Below are positions 43,694-52,364 of a stretch of 64,000 nt of DNA, one piece after another. The notes beneath the pieces were generated by a model that worked only from the letters and a program-made list of their open reading frames with translations, had not been told where the DNA came from and made no database searches. The stretch's first letter is position 1; each line of letters starts with the position of its first letter. Origin of the DNA: Streptomyces echinatus (GTDB lineage: Bacteria; Actinomycetota; Actinomycetes; Streptomycetales; Streptomycetaceae). The DNA lies in contig NZ_JACHJK010000016.1 in assembly GCF_014203595.1 (NCBI RefSeq), positions 1 to 64,000 on the forward strand. Reading direction: 5' to 3'. Both the position numbers and the translations under genes were made by a program.

Positions 43694-44704
43694 ATGCGGG
43701 TGAGTGTGGTGGATGCGGGGTCGAACACGGTCCGGTTGGTTATCGCGGATGTGGAGGGTGGCGTTCCGCTGCCGGTGCACACGGTCAAGTGGAAGCTGCG
43801 CCTGTCCGAACAGGTCGGTCCGGACGGCACCATCGCCGACGAGGCGGTGGAGCGACTGGTCAAGGCGGTGGGCGCGGCGGGCGCCACGGCGCGGAGGTGG
43901 CACGCGGGGGGCCCGCTGGCCTTCGCGACCGCGGTGGTCCGCAACGCCCCGAACCGCCATGACGTGCTGCAGCGGGTGGCGTCCGGGACGGGAATCCGCA
44001 TGTGCACCCTGCCCGGTGAGACGGAGGCCGAGCTGACCTTCCTTGCGGCCCGCCGCTGGCTGGGCTGGAAGGCGGGCCCGCTCGCGCTGCTGGACATCGG
44101 CGGCGGCTCACTGGAGGTGGCTTTCGGACGGGGCCGGCTGCCCGATTTCGCCGCGTCCCTGCCGCTGGGTGCGAACCGGCTGACCCGGGAGCACCTGGGA
44201 GTCCAGGACCCGCCCGGGCCGGGCGAGCTGAAGGAGCTGCGCCGCCGGATCCGTCATGAACTGCGGGACGTGGCCTCGCGGATCCGCTGGGAGCGTCCCC
44301 GTACCGCCGCCGTCACCTCGCGTACGTTCCAGCAGCTGGCCCGGCTGTGCGGGGCGGTGCCGGGGCGGTACGGCCCGTTCGTGGAGCGGGAACTGGTCTG
44401 CGGGGACCTGAAGGCGGCGGTGCACTCCCTCGCCGCGCTGCCCGCCGCCGAGCGGGCCCAGCTGCCCGGGATCTCCGCCCCGCGCGCCGCCCAGAGCCTG
44501 GCCGGAGCGGTCGTCGGGCACACGGCACTGAAGCTGATGGGCCTGCCCCGGGCCGTCGTCTGCCCCTGGGCGATCCGCGAGGGCGTGCTGCTGCGGTACG
44601 TCGAGGACGGCGCCGACTGGTGGACGGACGCCACCGGCACCGCCGACACCACCGTGGCGCCGTCCGCCACGGCACCCCTGCGCATCGCGATTCCGCCGGT
44701 GTGA
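43694..44704 (+). CDS. ppx: Ppx/GppA exopolyphosphatase family protein
   Basis: This is a 336-residue member of the ASKHA-fold Ppx/GppA family: VSVVDAGSNTVRLVIADV (phosphate 1), TAVVRNAPNRHDVL, GETEAELTFLAAR, LLDIGGGSLEVAFGRG (phosphate 2). It hydrolyses polyphosphate or pppGpp. It lacks the C-terminal HD-like domain of E. coli Ppx, as in short actinobacterial forms. GTG or ATG starts near 43694 agree with the conserved strand. A terminator follows the stop. Confidence 0.88.
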   Translation: MRVSVVDAGSNTVRLVIADVEGGVPLPVHTVKWKLRLSEQVGPDGTIADEAVERLVKAVGAAGATARRWHAGGPLAFATAVVRNAPNRHDVLQRVASGTGIRMCTLPGETEAELTFLAARRWLGWKAGPLALLDIGGGSLEVAFGRGRLPDFAASLPLGANRLTREHLGVQDPPGPGELKELRRRIRHELRDVASRIRWERPRTAAVTSRTFQQLARLCGAVPGRYGPFVERELVCGDLKAAVHSLAALPAAERAQLPGISAPRAAQSLAGAVVGHTALKLMGLPRAVVCPWAIREGVLLRYVEDGADWWTDATGTADTTVAPSATAPLRIAIPPV

Positions 44705-44725
44705 CCGGGAGCAGTGGCCGGTCAC

Positions 44726-44760
44726 GTCGCAACTCCCCGCACCCGGCGGGGAGTTGCGAC
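44726..44760. terminator. Terminator after ppx
   Basis: A perfect 15-bp stem (GTCGCAACTCCCCGC) with five-base loop, convergent between ppx and the CGNR gene; it should work in both directions. Confidence 0.85.
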
Positions 44761-44807
44761 GAGCCGATCAGGGCACCCAGGGCATGTGGTCCGGGCCGTG
44801 GCGCTCC

Positions 44808-45398
44808 TCAGTCCGTGGGCGTGGTCTTCTTGCGGGCGCGGTACGCGGCTGCCTTGATCCTGTTGCCGCAGGACTCCATTCCGCACCAGTGACGGCGCAT
44901 GCCCCGGGAGCGGTCGATGTAGGTGCGGGTGCATTCGGGGTTGCCGCACTCCTTGAGCAGGGGCACCTCCGGTCCGCTCAGGAGCTCGATGGCATGGCGC
45001 GCCACGACGGAGAGGGCTTCCTCCGGCGTCGCCTGGGTCCATCGTCCCGCAGGGGTGAGCTGTGACACGGCGGGCGGGGTGCGTGCCGCGTTGTTCACGA
45101 CGGTCAGCGCCGCCCCGTCGTAGTCCTCGCCGAGCCGGCGCGCGGTGACCAACCGGTAGACGGCCTCCCGGACGGCCTTCGCCTGCTCCACATCGGCCTC
45201 CTGGCCGGGCGAGACGGCGTCGACGAGGCCGGATTCCACGTACCATGCGGTCAGCCTGTCCGGCGTCCCGAACATCTCGAAGCGCGCGGTGCGGCGTGCT
45301 CGCAGTGTCGCGGCGAAGTCGAGTGCCGGGTTTCCGCACACGAAGACATGGTCCAGGTTCACATCACCATTCTGGCCGGTGACTGCGACGTCGGGCAA
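44808..45398 (-). CDS. CGNR zinc-finger regulator (ABATE domain)
   Basis: This is a 196-residue protein. The N-terminal ABATE domain (FVCGNPALDFAATLRAR) is typical of stress-related regulators. The C-terminal CGNR finger (ECGNPECTRTYIDRSRGMRR, WCGMESCGNRIKAAAYRAR) probably binds DNA. Start is set at TTG 45398 because of an upstream GGAG; GTG 45362 would also keep the domains. It lies 10 bp downstream of a small gene on the same strand. The dyads at 46801-46844 upstream of the hydrolase gene are possible targets. Confidence 0.8.
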   Translation of the reverse strand: MPDVAVTGQNGDVNLDHVFVCGNPALDFAATLRARRTARFEMFGTPDRLTAWYVESGLVDAVSPGQEADVEQAKAVREAVYRLVTARRLGEDYDGAALTVVNNAARTPPAVSQLTPAGRWTQATPEEALSVVARHAIELLSGPEVPLLKECGNPECTRTYIDRSRGMRRHWCGMESCGNRIKAAAYRARKKTTPTD

Positions 45399-45408
45399 GG
45401 TCTCCGGC

Positions 45409-45603
45409 TCACAGGCCCAGATCGACGGCGAGGCAGGAGAAGGACGTCCAGGACCTCTCCGGGTCGTGGGCGTACCGGGCCGGATCGTGCGGTGCGACCG
45501 TCTTCACCTCGGTCATGTCCTCGTAGCGGATGCGCTCGGGCAACGTGCTGAACCGGGCTCGGCGTACCGCCGCGGCGCCGTCGGCGTGGTGCGGGTTCTC
45601 CAT
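45409..45603 (-). CDS. Small protein, 64 aa, upstream of the CGNR regulator
   Basis: A 64-residue frame from ATG 45603, preceded by CGGAG at a fair distance. The sequence has a basic middle (VRRARFSTLPERIRYEDM) and a hydrophobic end SFSCLAVDLGL. Close spacing (10 bp) to the CGNR gene suggests one transcript. There is no signal peptide or known motif. The leader-like length with a short Cys-containing tail recalls peptide precursors, yet no RiPP enzymes are nearby, so this is only a remark. Confidence 0.5.
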   Translation of the reverse strand: MENPHHADGAAAVRRARFSTLPERIRYEDMTEVKTVAPHDPARYAHDPERSWTSFSCLAVDLGL

Positions 45604-45681
45604 GATCGGACTCCGTTCGGTCTCTTCGGGAATCGGGCGGGTGTGTCACTTGTCGAGAAGGTGAGCGGGGGCGGGTCGGCG

Positions 45682-46764
45682 TCAGAAGCGGTCCACGTCG
45701 ACGACGGCCTGGGCGAAGGCGGTGGGCGCCTCCTGGGGCAGGTTGTGGCCGATCCCCGCCAGGGCCCGGTGCTCGTACGCGCCCGTGAACCTGTCCCGGT
45801 AGGACGCGCCGCCGCCCGGAGCGGTGAAGGGATCCCGCTCGGCGTCCAGGGTGATGGTGGGCACCCCGATGACCGGGCGGCCGGCGAGCCGCTTCTCGAG
45901 TCCGTCGTAACGGCGCTCCCCCTCGGCCAGGCTCAGCCGCCAGCGGTAGTTGTGGATGACGACGGCCGCGTAGTCGGGGTTGTCGAAGGCCGCCGCGGTG
46001 CGCTCGAACGTGGCGTCGTCGAAGTCCCAGGTCGGGGAGACCGTCTCCCAGACGAGCCGGGTGAGGTCGCGCCTGAGGGTCCGGTCCTCCATGGCGAGCC
46101 GGCCCCGCTCGGTGGCGAAGTAGTACTGGTACCACCAGGCGTGCTCGGCCGCGGGCGCCAAGGGCTTCAGGTTGGCCCGGAGGTCGGTGACGAGGTATCC
46201 GCTCACCGACACGAGGGCCTTGCAGCGTTCGGGCCAGAGCGCGGCGATGATGTCGGCGGTGCGCGAGCCCCAGTCGAAACCGGCGAGCACGGCCTTCTCG
46301 ATCTTCAGCGCGTCCATCAGGGCGACGATGTCGACGGCGATGGCCGACTGCTGGGCGTTGCGGAACGTCCGGCCGGAGAGGAACCGCGTGGTGCCGTGGC
46401 CGCGCAGGTACGGGACGATCACCCGGTAGCCCCGCTCGGCCAGCGGCGGGGCGACGTCGACGTAGCTGTGGATGTCGTAGGGCCAGCCGTGCAGGCAGAT
46501 GACGGCGGGGCCGCGGGCCGGGCCGAGTTCGGCGTAGCCGACGTCGAGCAGGCCGGCTCTGATCTGCTTCAGGTGCGGAAACGAGGTGCGCGCGCCGGAT
46601 CCGGCCGTGCGGACGGCGGGCCCCGCGGTTCCGTGCGTCGCGGTTCCGTGTCCCGCGGCGGCGGAGGCGGAGGCGGAGGCGGACGGAACCGCCCGCGGAC
46701 CGCCCAGCGAGACGGCCGCCGCGCCCGTGCCGAGCGCCTTGCCGAAGGTACGCCTGCCGATCAT
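45682..46764 (-). CDS. Exported alpha/beta hydrolase, epoxide-hydrolase-like
   Basis: This is a 360-residue alpha/beta hydrolase with an N-terminal twin-arginine-like signal (IGRRTFGKALGTGAAAVSLGG) and an Ala/Ser-rich linker. The oxyanion motif is LHGWPYDIHSY. The nucleophile is Asp in AGFDWGSRTA, as in epoxide hydrolases and dehalogenases, with acid residue in DAERDPF and His in AGIGHNLPQEAP. It acts outside the cell or in the wall. Start ATG 46764. Control is suggested by dyads overlapping its promoter (46801-46844). Confidence 0.8.
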   Translation of the reverse strand: MIGRRTFGKALGTGAAAVSLGGPRAVPSASASASAAAGHGTATHGTAGPAVRTAGSGARTSFPHLKQIRAGLLDVGYAELGPARGPAVICLHGWPYDIHSYVDVAPPLAERGYRVIVPYLRGHGTTRFLSGRTFRNAQQSAIAVDIVALMDALKIEKAVLAGFDWGSRTADIIAALWPERCKALVSVSGYLVTDLRANLKPLAPAAEHAWWYQYYFATERGRLAMEDRTLRRDLTRLVWETVSPTWDFDDATFERTAAAFDNPDYAAVVIHNYRWRLSLAEGERRYDGLEKRLAGRPVIGVPTITLDAERDPFTAPGGGASYRDRFTGAYEHRALAGIGHNLPQEAPTAFAQAVVDVDRF

Positions 46765-46800
46765 GTGAGCCCCCACGAGTCGTCACCACGAACTGCCTGC

Positions 46801-46844
46801 GCGACAACTGTCGCAGGGGTCGCGTCACCAGTCAAGACGGTGAC
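46801..46844 (-). promoter_or_regulatory. Promoter of the alpha/beta hydrolase gene with two dyad operators
   Basis: On the minus strand TTGACT (46835-46830) and GACAGT (46812-46807) are separated by 17 bp. Dyad one, GTCACC-N9-GGTGAC (46824-46844), spans the -35. Dyad two, GCGACA-AC-TGTCGC (46801-46814), spans the -10. A repressor binding either site would block polymerase. Confidence 0.6.
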
Positions 46845-47486
46845 GAATCAACGGCAAGCGAAGTCCTCGCCGCATGATGACAACTAGTACTGACCTGACT
46901 GCGATCGAGTCACCCATCGAAAAGGTGACGGGTGCGGGATGCGCGAATGCACCGCCGACCGCCCCGGTGTTCGTGGGGTTCGCCACCCGCCCGCACCCGG
47001 TGGAGCCGGCCCACCGCCTGTGGCGCAGGCCGGTGGGCAACCTGCGGACGCGCGGCCAGGAGCCCGCCGCGACAATCCGCCCCCGCCCACCGCGCGCTTC
47101 GCCGTGCTCGCCGCCTCTGCCGAGGCCCTGGCGCACGACCTGCACCTGCGGCGGGGCTGGGTGAAGGTCGGCGAGCTCAGCGGGCCGCCGCACGGCGTGG
47201 ACCTCCTCGCTCTTCCGCTGCCCCGCCCCTCGTCCGGACCCGCACCCCGCTGAGGCCGCGTTCCACCGTGGGCGGACCACGGCCGCCACGCCCTCCCCCT
47301 CCTCCCGAGCCCCGCGCATCCGAGGGCCGTGCGGGCGGTGCCGGGACGTCCGCGCTCTTGACATGTCCCCGCGCCAACACCGAGGCTCATGCGTGAAGTT
47401 GCTCGATTCTTGCTTATTTCAAGCGCGTACGAGCATTTCCAGCAAGGGCAGTCAATCCGCAAAGGTGCGAGGGGAGCTGTTCCGCC
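46845..47486. other. Intergenic region upstream of GH31 gene; possible degraded gene
   Basis: About 640 bp. The frame from 46874 (ATG, with TAPVFVGFATRPHPVEPAH) and then another from about 47080 (FAVLAASAEALAHDLHLRRG, WVKVGELSGPPHGVDLLALP) show normal third-position G/C and may be two halves of one frameshifted gene. It is not recognised. From 47355 on the sequence turns AT-richer, with TTGACA at 47358 and a small dyad CTTG-CTTATTT-CAAG, the likely GH31 promoter. Confidence 0.35.
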
Positions 47487-50129
47487 GTGCGAAGAATCCG
47501 ACACCGTGTGCCGTGGCCGGCCTGGATACCGCTGGGGCTGGCGAGCGTCCTGGCCGGGACCGCGCTGGCCGCCCCGGCCCCGGCCCAGGCCGCCGCGACC
47601 ACGGCCGGCGCCGTCCTGGACGCCGCTCACAGCAGCGTCAGCTGGCAGAGCCCGGTCTACGCCAAGGGCACCGGCGGCGGCCCCGAGAAGTGCCCCGCCG
47701 CGGCCGACGACCCCGACGGCAAGGTCTGCGACCGCTTCGACCTGACCGTCTCGGTGCCGGACGGCTACTGGGACGACAATCCCGAGGGCGGCATCCCGCT
47801 GTCGATCAAGTGGGAGCACCCCTCCGACGACTTCGACCTGTACGTCTACGACGACCACGGCAAGCAGGTGGCGTCCAGCGCGGGCACCGCCGACCCCGAG
47901 GCCACGGTGATCCCGCGGGCGTCGGGGGCGTACCACGTGGTGGTGGTGCCGTACGACGTGCACGACAACTCCTTCACCGGCACCGCCTACCTTCCCGCGA
48001 CCACGGACGCCGGCGACCTCACCGCCTTCTCGGGCGGCGACGGCAGCTACACCGTGCGGGCGGGACAACTCGCCGCTCGAACCGACTTCCTGTCGAACGG
48101 TCAGCTGCGGATACAAGCCGATCCGTCCGGCTCGCTGAGCGACCCGGCCGGTGACGCCATCGTGCGGAAGCAGCCGCCCCTCCAGCGGCACACCTCCTCC
48201 TTCGACGCCGGCGACTACTACGGCATCCGCTCCCCGGAGGCCGTGCTGCGCGTGTACAAGAAGCCGCTGCGGTTCGGGCTGTACAAGCCCGACAACCGCA
48301 CCCGGATCTGGCAGGAGGACAAGCCGCTGCGCTGGTCGACCGGCGGGATGCGGCAGAGCCTCGCGCGCGGCGCGGACGAGCAGTTCTTCGGCGGCGGCGA
48401 GCAGAACGGCAGCTTCTCGCACCGCGGGCGCACGATGTACGTGGCCAACAGCTTCGACTGGAACGAGGGCGGCTACAACAACTCCCAGCCGTTCTACCTC
48501 TCCAGCGCGGGCTACGGCGTCTTCCGCAACACCTTCGCCCCGGGCGTGTACACCTTCGGCTCGCCGGTCACCACCGGTCAGCAGGAACGGCGCCTGGACG
48601 CCTACTACTTCCTCGGTGATGCCAAGCAGGTCATCGGCAAGTACACGGCGTTGACGGGCAAGCCCTTCATGCCACCGGTGTACGGCCTCGAACCCGGTGA
48701 CTCCGACTGCTATCTGCACAACGCCAACCGGGGCGAACGCCACACCCTCGACGCACTGAAGATCGCCGACGGCTACACCGAGCACCAGATGCCGCTCGGC
48801 TGGATGCTCGTCAACGACGGGTACGGCTGCGGGTACGAGAACCTGGAGCAGACCGCCAAGGGCCTCGCGGACCACAACGCCCAGCTCGGCCTGTGGACCC
48901 AGGACGGCATCGACAAGCTCGCCGACCAGGTCAAGGCGGGTCAGCGAGTGGCCAAGCTGGACGTCGCCTGGGTCGGCAACGGCTACAAGTTCGCGCTGGA
49001 CGCCTGCGACGCGGCGAAGAAGGGCATCGAGGACAACAGCGACGCGCGCGGTTTCGTGTGGCTGCCGGTGTCCTGGGCGGGCGCCCAGCGCTGCGGGGTG
49101 CTGTGGAGCGGCGACCAGAAGCTGTCCTGGGACTACATCCGCTGGCAGATCCCGACGTACGCCGGAGCGACGATGTCCGGTATCGCCTACAACACCGGTG
49201 ACGTGGGGAGCATCTACCGCCACGACGCCAAGATGTACGCCCGCGACCTGCAGTGGAAGGCGTTCCTGCCGGCCATCATGACCATGGACGGCTGGGCGAG
49301 CGACATCACCACCGGCAAGCCGGCCGATCAGCAGCCCTGGCTGGACGGGGAGCCGTACACCTCGATCAACCGCACGTACCTGCAGCTGAAGGAGCGGCTG
49401 CTGCCGTACATGTACACCCTGTCCGCCCAGGCGGCCAGGACGGGCGTGGGCGCGGTGCGTCCGCTGTGGCTGGAGTACCCCGACGACCCCGGCACGCTCG
49501 GGGCACAGGCCACGTACGAGTTCCTGTCCGGCCCGGACTTCCTCGTGGCGCCGGTCTACGAGGACTCCGACACCCGTGACGGCATCTACCTGCCGAAGGG
49601 CACCTGGACCGACTACTGGACCGGCCGCACCTACGAGGGCCCGACGACACTGAACGGCTACCACGCCCCGCTGGACACCCTGCCGCTGTTCGTGCGCGAG
49701 GGGGCGGTCGTCCCCATGTGGCCGAAGGGCACGACGAGTTGGCAGACCCGCGACCGGCACGAGCTGGACTGGGACCTGTACCCGGCCGCGCACGGCACCA
49801 GCCACTACACGCTCTACGAGGACGACGGCGTGACCCGTGACTTCACCAAGGGCGCGGCGGCCACCCAGCGGGTGTCGGTGCGCGGCGACACCCGGGGCAC
49901 GACCGTGACGGTCGGCGCGAGCCGGGGCGGCTACACCGGCAAGGTGGACGCGCGGACGTACCGGTTCACCGTGCATGGCGACACGACACCCGCACGGGTG
50001 CTGCTCGACGGGCGCCAACTCCCCTTGAGCGCCTGGTCCTACGACGCCACCCGGCACGTCACGACCATCAGCACACCGCGCCTGCCGCTCGACCGCGGGT
50101 TCACCGTGCGCCTGGTCGACAAGAGGTAA
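47487..50129 (+). CDS. Secreted glycoside hydrolase family 31
   Basis: This is an 880-residue exported GH31 enzyme. A signal peptide (WIPLGLASVLAGTALAAPAP) is followed by an extra beta-sandwich (about 50-180) with PSDDFDLYVYDDHGK and GAYHVVVVPYDVHDN, similar to PPC-type domains. The GH31 body starts near 195 with a galactose-mutarotase-like fold (ADEQFFGGGEQNGSFSHRG). The catalytic Asp is probably Asp492 in AKLDVAWVGNG, and the acid/base Asp543 in LWSGDQKLSW. It ends in beta-sandwich domains (LPLFVREGAVVPMWPKG). Substrates in the family include alpha-glucans and alternan-like oligosaccharides; the exact one is open. Confidence 0.85.
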   Translation: MRRIRHRVPWPAWIPLGLASVLAGTALAAPAPAQAAATTAGAVLDAAHSSVSWQSPVYAKGTGGGPEKCPAAADDPDGKVCDRFDLTVSVPDGYWDDNPEGGIPLSIKWEHPSDDFDLYVYDDHGKQVASSAGTADPEATVIPRASGAYHVVVVPYDVHDNSFTGTAYLPATTDAGDLTAFSGGDGSYTVRAGQLAARTDFLSNGQLRIQADPSGSLSDPAGDAIVRKQPPLQRHTSSFDAGDYYGIRSPEAVLRVYKKPLRFGLYKPDNRTRIWQEDKPLRWSTGGMRQSLARGADEQFFGGGEQNGSFSHRGRTMYVANSFDWNEGGYNNSQPFYLSSAGYGVFRNTFAPGVYTFGSPVTTGQQERRLDAYYFLGDAKQVIGKYTALTGKPFMPPVYGLEPGDSDCYLHNANRGERHTLDALKIADGYTEHQMPLGWMLVNDGYGCGYENLEQTAKGLADHNAQLGLWTQDGIDKLADQVKAGQRVAKLDVAWVGNGYKFALDACDAAKKGIEDNSDARGFVWLPVSWAGAQRCGVLWSGDQKLSWDYIRWQIPTYAGATMSGIAYNTGDVGSIYRHDAKMYARDLQWKAFLPAIMTMDGWASDITTGKPADQQPWLDGEPYTSINRTYLQLKERLLPYMYTLSAQAARTGVGAVRPLWLEYPDDPGTLGAQATYEFLSGPDFLVAPVYEDSDTRDGIYLPKGTWTDYWTGRTYEGPTTLNGYHAPLDTLPLFVREGAVVPMWPKGTTSWQTRDRHELDWDLYPAAHGTSHYTLYEDDGVTRDFTKGAAATQRVSVRGDTRGTTVTVGASRGGYTGKVDARTYRFTVHGDTTPARVLLDGRQLPLSAWSYDATRHVTTISTPRLPLDRGFTVRLVDKR

Positions 50130-50139
50130 AGGAATCGTA

Positions 50140-50173
50140 TGGTCTAGTCCAAAGAGCGAGTTGGTCTAGTCCA
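50140..50173. promoter_or_regulatory. Two DasR-type boxes upstream of the chitinase gene
   Basis: TGGTCTAGTCCA occurs at 50140-50151 and again at 50162-50173, a 22-bp spacing. The sequence matches the DasR/dre pattern TGGTCTAGACCA with one change, and paired repeats of this kind are known in Streptomyces chitinase promoters. GlcNAc-linked repression by DasR is therefore expected for the gene starting at 50250. Confidence 0.8.
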
Positions 50174-50203
50174 ACTTATTGACGTGACCGCAACAGCTCC
50201 CGG

Positions 50204-50237
50204 AGGGTGGGGCTCCCCGCTGTGGGGTCCCCACCCT
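50204..50237 (+). repeat. Hairpin in the chitinase leader
   Basis: AGGGTGGGG (50204-50212) pairs with CCCCACCCT (50229-50237), with an inner CCCC/GGGG pairing. The GGAGG ribosome binding site begins a few bases later, so the structure may stabilise the message or affect translation. Confidence 0.5.
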
Positions 50238-50249
50238 CTGGAGGCACAC

Positions 50250-51458
50250 ATGAGACGTCTTCGGGCATGTCTGGGCGCGGCCGCGGTCGTCACCCTCGCC
50301 GCGGCCGGCACCACCGCGCTGGTCGCGGGCAACGCCTCGGGCGCGACCGCCGCGCTCGGCAACCGCTGGTACGCCGCCGCCCCGTACCTGATGCCGCTGG
50401 ACAACGAGCCGCCGGACCCGGCCGCCATCATGGACGCCACCGGCCTGAAGGCGTTCCAGCTGGCCTTCGTCCTGGCCCCCGACGGCGGTGGCTGCACGCC
50501 GACCTGGGGCGGCACGGCACCGGTCTCCTCGGACACCGCCGTACGGTCGGTGATCGACACCATCCGGGCCAAGGGCGGTGACGTCTCGATCTCCATCGGC
50601 GGCTACGGCGGCACGAAGCTCGGCCAGGCCTGCGCCGATCCGGCCTCCACCGCGGCGGCCTATCAGCAGGTCATCACCAAGTACGGGCTGCACGCCATCG
50701 ACTTCGACCTGGAGGAGCCGGAGTACGAGAACAGCGCGGCCATCAGGAACGAGATCGGCGCGGCGAAGATCCTGCAGCAGAACAACCCGGGGCTCTACGT
50801 GTCCGTGACCACGGCCGGCACGGCGGACGGCACCGGCTGGTTCGGGAAGCAGATGCTGCTGGAGGCCAAGTCGCAGGGGTTCACCCCGAACAACTTCTCC
50901 ATCATGCCGTTCGACGGCGGTTTCAACGGGGCCGCGAGCCAGACCAGCGCGCTCACCAACTTCAACTCGATCCTCCGTTCCACCTTCGGCTGGGACGAGG
51001 CCACCGCCTACGCCCACGAGGGCTTCTCGGGCATGAACGGCCGCAGCGACACGGGCGAGTACTTCACCCAGGCCGACTTCCAGACCGTGCTGGACTTCGC
51101 GACGAGCCACCACATGGACCGGTTCACGTTCTGGTCGCTGAACCGCGACCGGCAGTGCACCCCGGCCGACAACGGCGGCCGCACCTCCGGCACCTGCTCC
51201 AGCGTGGCCCAGAACTCCTGGGACTTCGCCAAGTATTCGGTGAAGTTCGCCGGGGTCACCCCGCCCAACGCCACGCCCACCCCGACGCCGACACCCACCC
51301 CCACCGTCTGCAAGACGGCCTGGAGTGCGGCGACGGCGTACACGGGCGGCAGCGAGGTCTCCTACAACAAGCACAACTGGAAGGCCAAGTGGTGGACCCA
51401 GAACGAGGCGCCGGGCGCCTCGCAGTGGGGGCCGTGGCAGGACGAGGGCGCCTGCTGA
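50250..51458 (+). CDS. Secreted GH18 chitinase with C-terminal CBM5/12
   Basis: This is a 402-residue enzyme. Signal peptide at 1-35 (ACLGAAAVVTLAAAGTTALVAG). The GH18 barrel contains GGDVSISIGGYGG (conserved SxGG strand) and HAIDFDLEEPEYE, where Glu of the DxDxE pattern is the acid catalyst. A PTPTPT linker (about 340-352) joins a CBM5/12-type chitin-binding module with WSAATAYTGGSEVSYNKHNW and WWTQNEAP. It degrades chitin outside the cell. ATG 50250 with GGAGG upstream is preferred over an in-frame start at 50184, which would add a non-signal head. DasR-type boxes lie just upstream. Confidence 0.9.
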   Translation: MRRLRACLGAAAVVTLAAAGTTALVAGNASGATAALGNRWYAAAPYLMPLDNEPPDPAAIMDATGLKAFQLAFVLAPDGGGCTPTWGGTAPVSSDTAVRSVIDTIRAKGGDVSISIGGYGGTKLGQACADPASTAAAYQQVITKYGLHAIDFDLEEPEYENSAAIRNEIGAAKILQQNNPGLYVSVTTAGTADGTGWFGKQMLLEAKSQGFTPNNFSIMPFDGGFNGAASQTSALTNFNSILRSTFGWDEATAYAHEGFSGMNGRSDTGEYFTQADFQTVLDFATSHHMDRFTFWSLNRDRQCTPADNGGRTSGTCSSVAQNSWDFAKYSVKFAGVTPPNATPTPTPTPTPTVCKTAWSAATAYTGGSEVSYNKHNWKAKWWTQNEAPGASQWGPWQDEGAC

Positions 51459-51480
51459 CGCCGCGGAGCCACCGCGCCTC

Positions 51481-51509
51481 TTGACGTGTCAGGTTCAGAC
51501 CTTTAACTT
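51481..51509 (+). promoter_or_regulatory. Putative promoter of the PL7 gene
   Basis: TTGACG (51481-51486) and TAACTT (51504-51509) are 17 bp apart in an AT-richer patch, about 80 bp before the alginate lyase ATG. Confidence 0.5.
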
Positions 51510-51529
51510 CTCGGGTCACCGGCGACCAC

Positions 51530-51564
51530 GGATGCGTTCAGCGTTCATCATGCTGAACGCATCC
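51530..51564. repeat. 13-bp inverted repeat in the PL7 leader
   Basis: GGATGCGTTCAGC and its exact mirror are separated by nine bases. It lies downstream of the proposed promoter and 23 bp before the start codon. It could be an operator or an mRNA hairpin controlling expression. Confidence 0.65.
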
Positions 51565-51587
51565 TGGTCCGACGAAGGGACCCCCGC

Positions 51588-52364
51588 ATGACGCGCTCAC
51601 GGCTGCTCGCGGCGACGACCACCGCGGGTCTCGCCCTCGCCCTCACCGCCCTCGGCACCGGCGGCGCCGACGCGGCGGACCCGCATGTCGCCCCGGGCGG
51701 CAACTTCGACCTGTCGGTCTGGCAACTCCAGGAGCCCGTCGGCTCCCCCGGCAAGCCCACCACCATCCCGTCGTCCCGGCTCCAGGGCGCGAACGGCTAC
51801 CAGGACGCGTACTTCTACACCGACGGCCGCGACGGCGCGATGACCTTCTGGGCACCCGAGAAGGGCGTCACCACGCCCAACTCGAACTACGCCCGCTCCG
51901 AGCTGCGCGAGATGAACCGCGACGGCTCCGCCGCCGACTGGCCGTTGAGCGGCAGGCACCGGATGAACGCGACCCTGCGCGTGGTGTCCGTGACGAAGAA
52001 CGTCTGCGTCGGCCAGATCCACCTCGGCTCCGGCGGCTCCTCCACCAAGCCGCTGGTGGAGCTGTACTACCGCTCGAACGGCGACATAGTCCTCGGCACC
52101 GAGGACTCGCCGTCCGGCGGCCAGACCCAGCATCCCCTGGGCCACGTGTCCGTCGGCAAGACCTGGAGCTACACCATCGCCGTCTCCGGCGGGAACACCG
52201 TCGACCTGACGGTGAACGGCACCACCACCCACTACGCCATCCCGTCGTCCTTCAAGCCCTACAAGCAGTACTTCAAGGCCGGCTCCTACAACCAGTCCTC
52301 CTCGGACAGCACCACCCAGGGCGCCCGTGTGGCCTTCTACGGGCTGACCGTCTCCCACGGCTGA
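51588..52364 (+). CDS. Secreted polysaccharide lyase family 7 (alginate lyase)
   Basis: This is a 258-residue secreted enzyme. A signal at 1-30 (LLAATTTAGLALALTALG) is followed by one jelly-roll PL7 domain. All three family motifs are present: RSELRE (103-108), QIH (143-145) and YFKAGSYNQ (about 229-237). By family it cleaves alginate by beta-elimination, with QIH suggesting guluronate preference. No binding module is attached. It follows the chitinase but has its own promoter and a 13-bp inverted repeat. Confidence 0.9.
   Translation: MTRSRLLAATTTAGLALALTALGTGGADAADPHVAPGGNFDLSVWQLQEPVGSPGKPTTIPSSRLQGANGYQDAYFYTDGRDGAMTFWAPEKGVTTPNSNYARSELREMNRDGSAADWPLSGRHRMNATLRVVSVTKNVCVGQIHLGSGGSSTKPLVELYYRSNGDIVLGTEDSPSGGQTQHPLGHVSVGKTWSYTIAVSGGNTVDLTVNGTTTHYAIPSSFKPYKQYFKAGSYNQSSSDSTTQGARVAFYGLTVSHG

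Noticed and set aside
46884..50057. 1057-residue minus-strand open frame
   Set aside because: Antisense to GH31; lacks motifs and a ribosome binding site.
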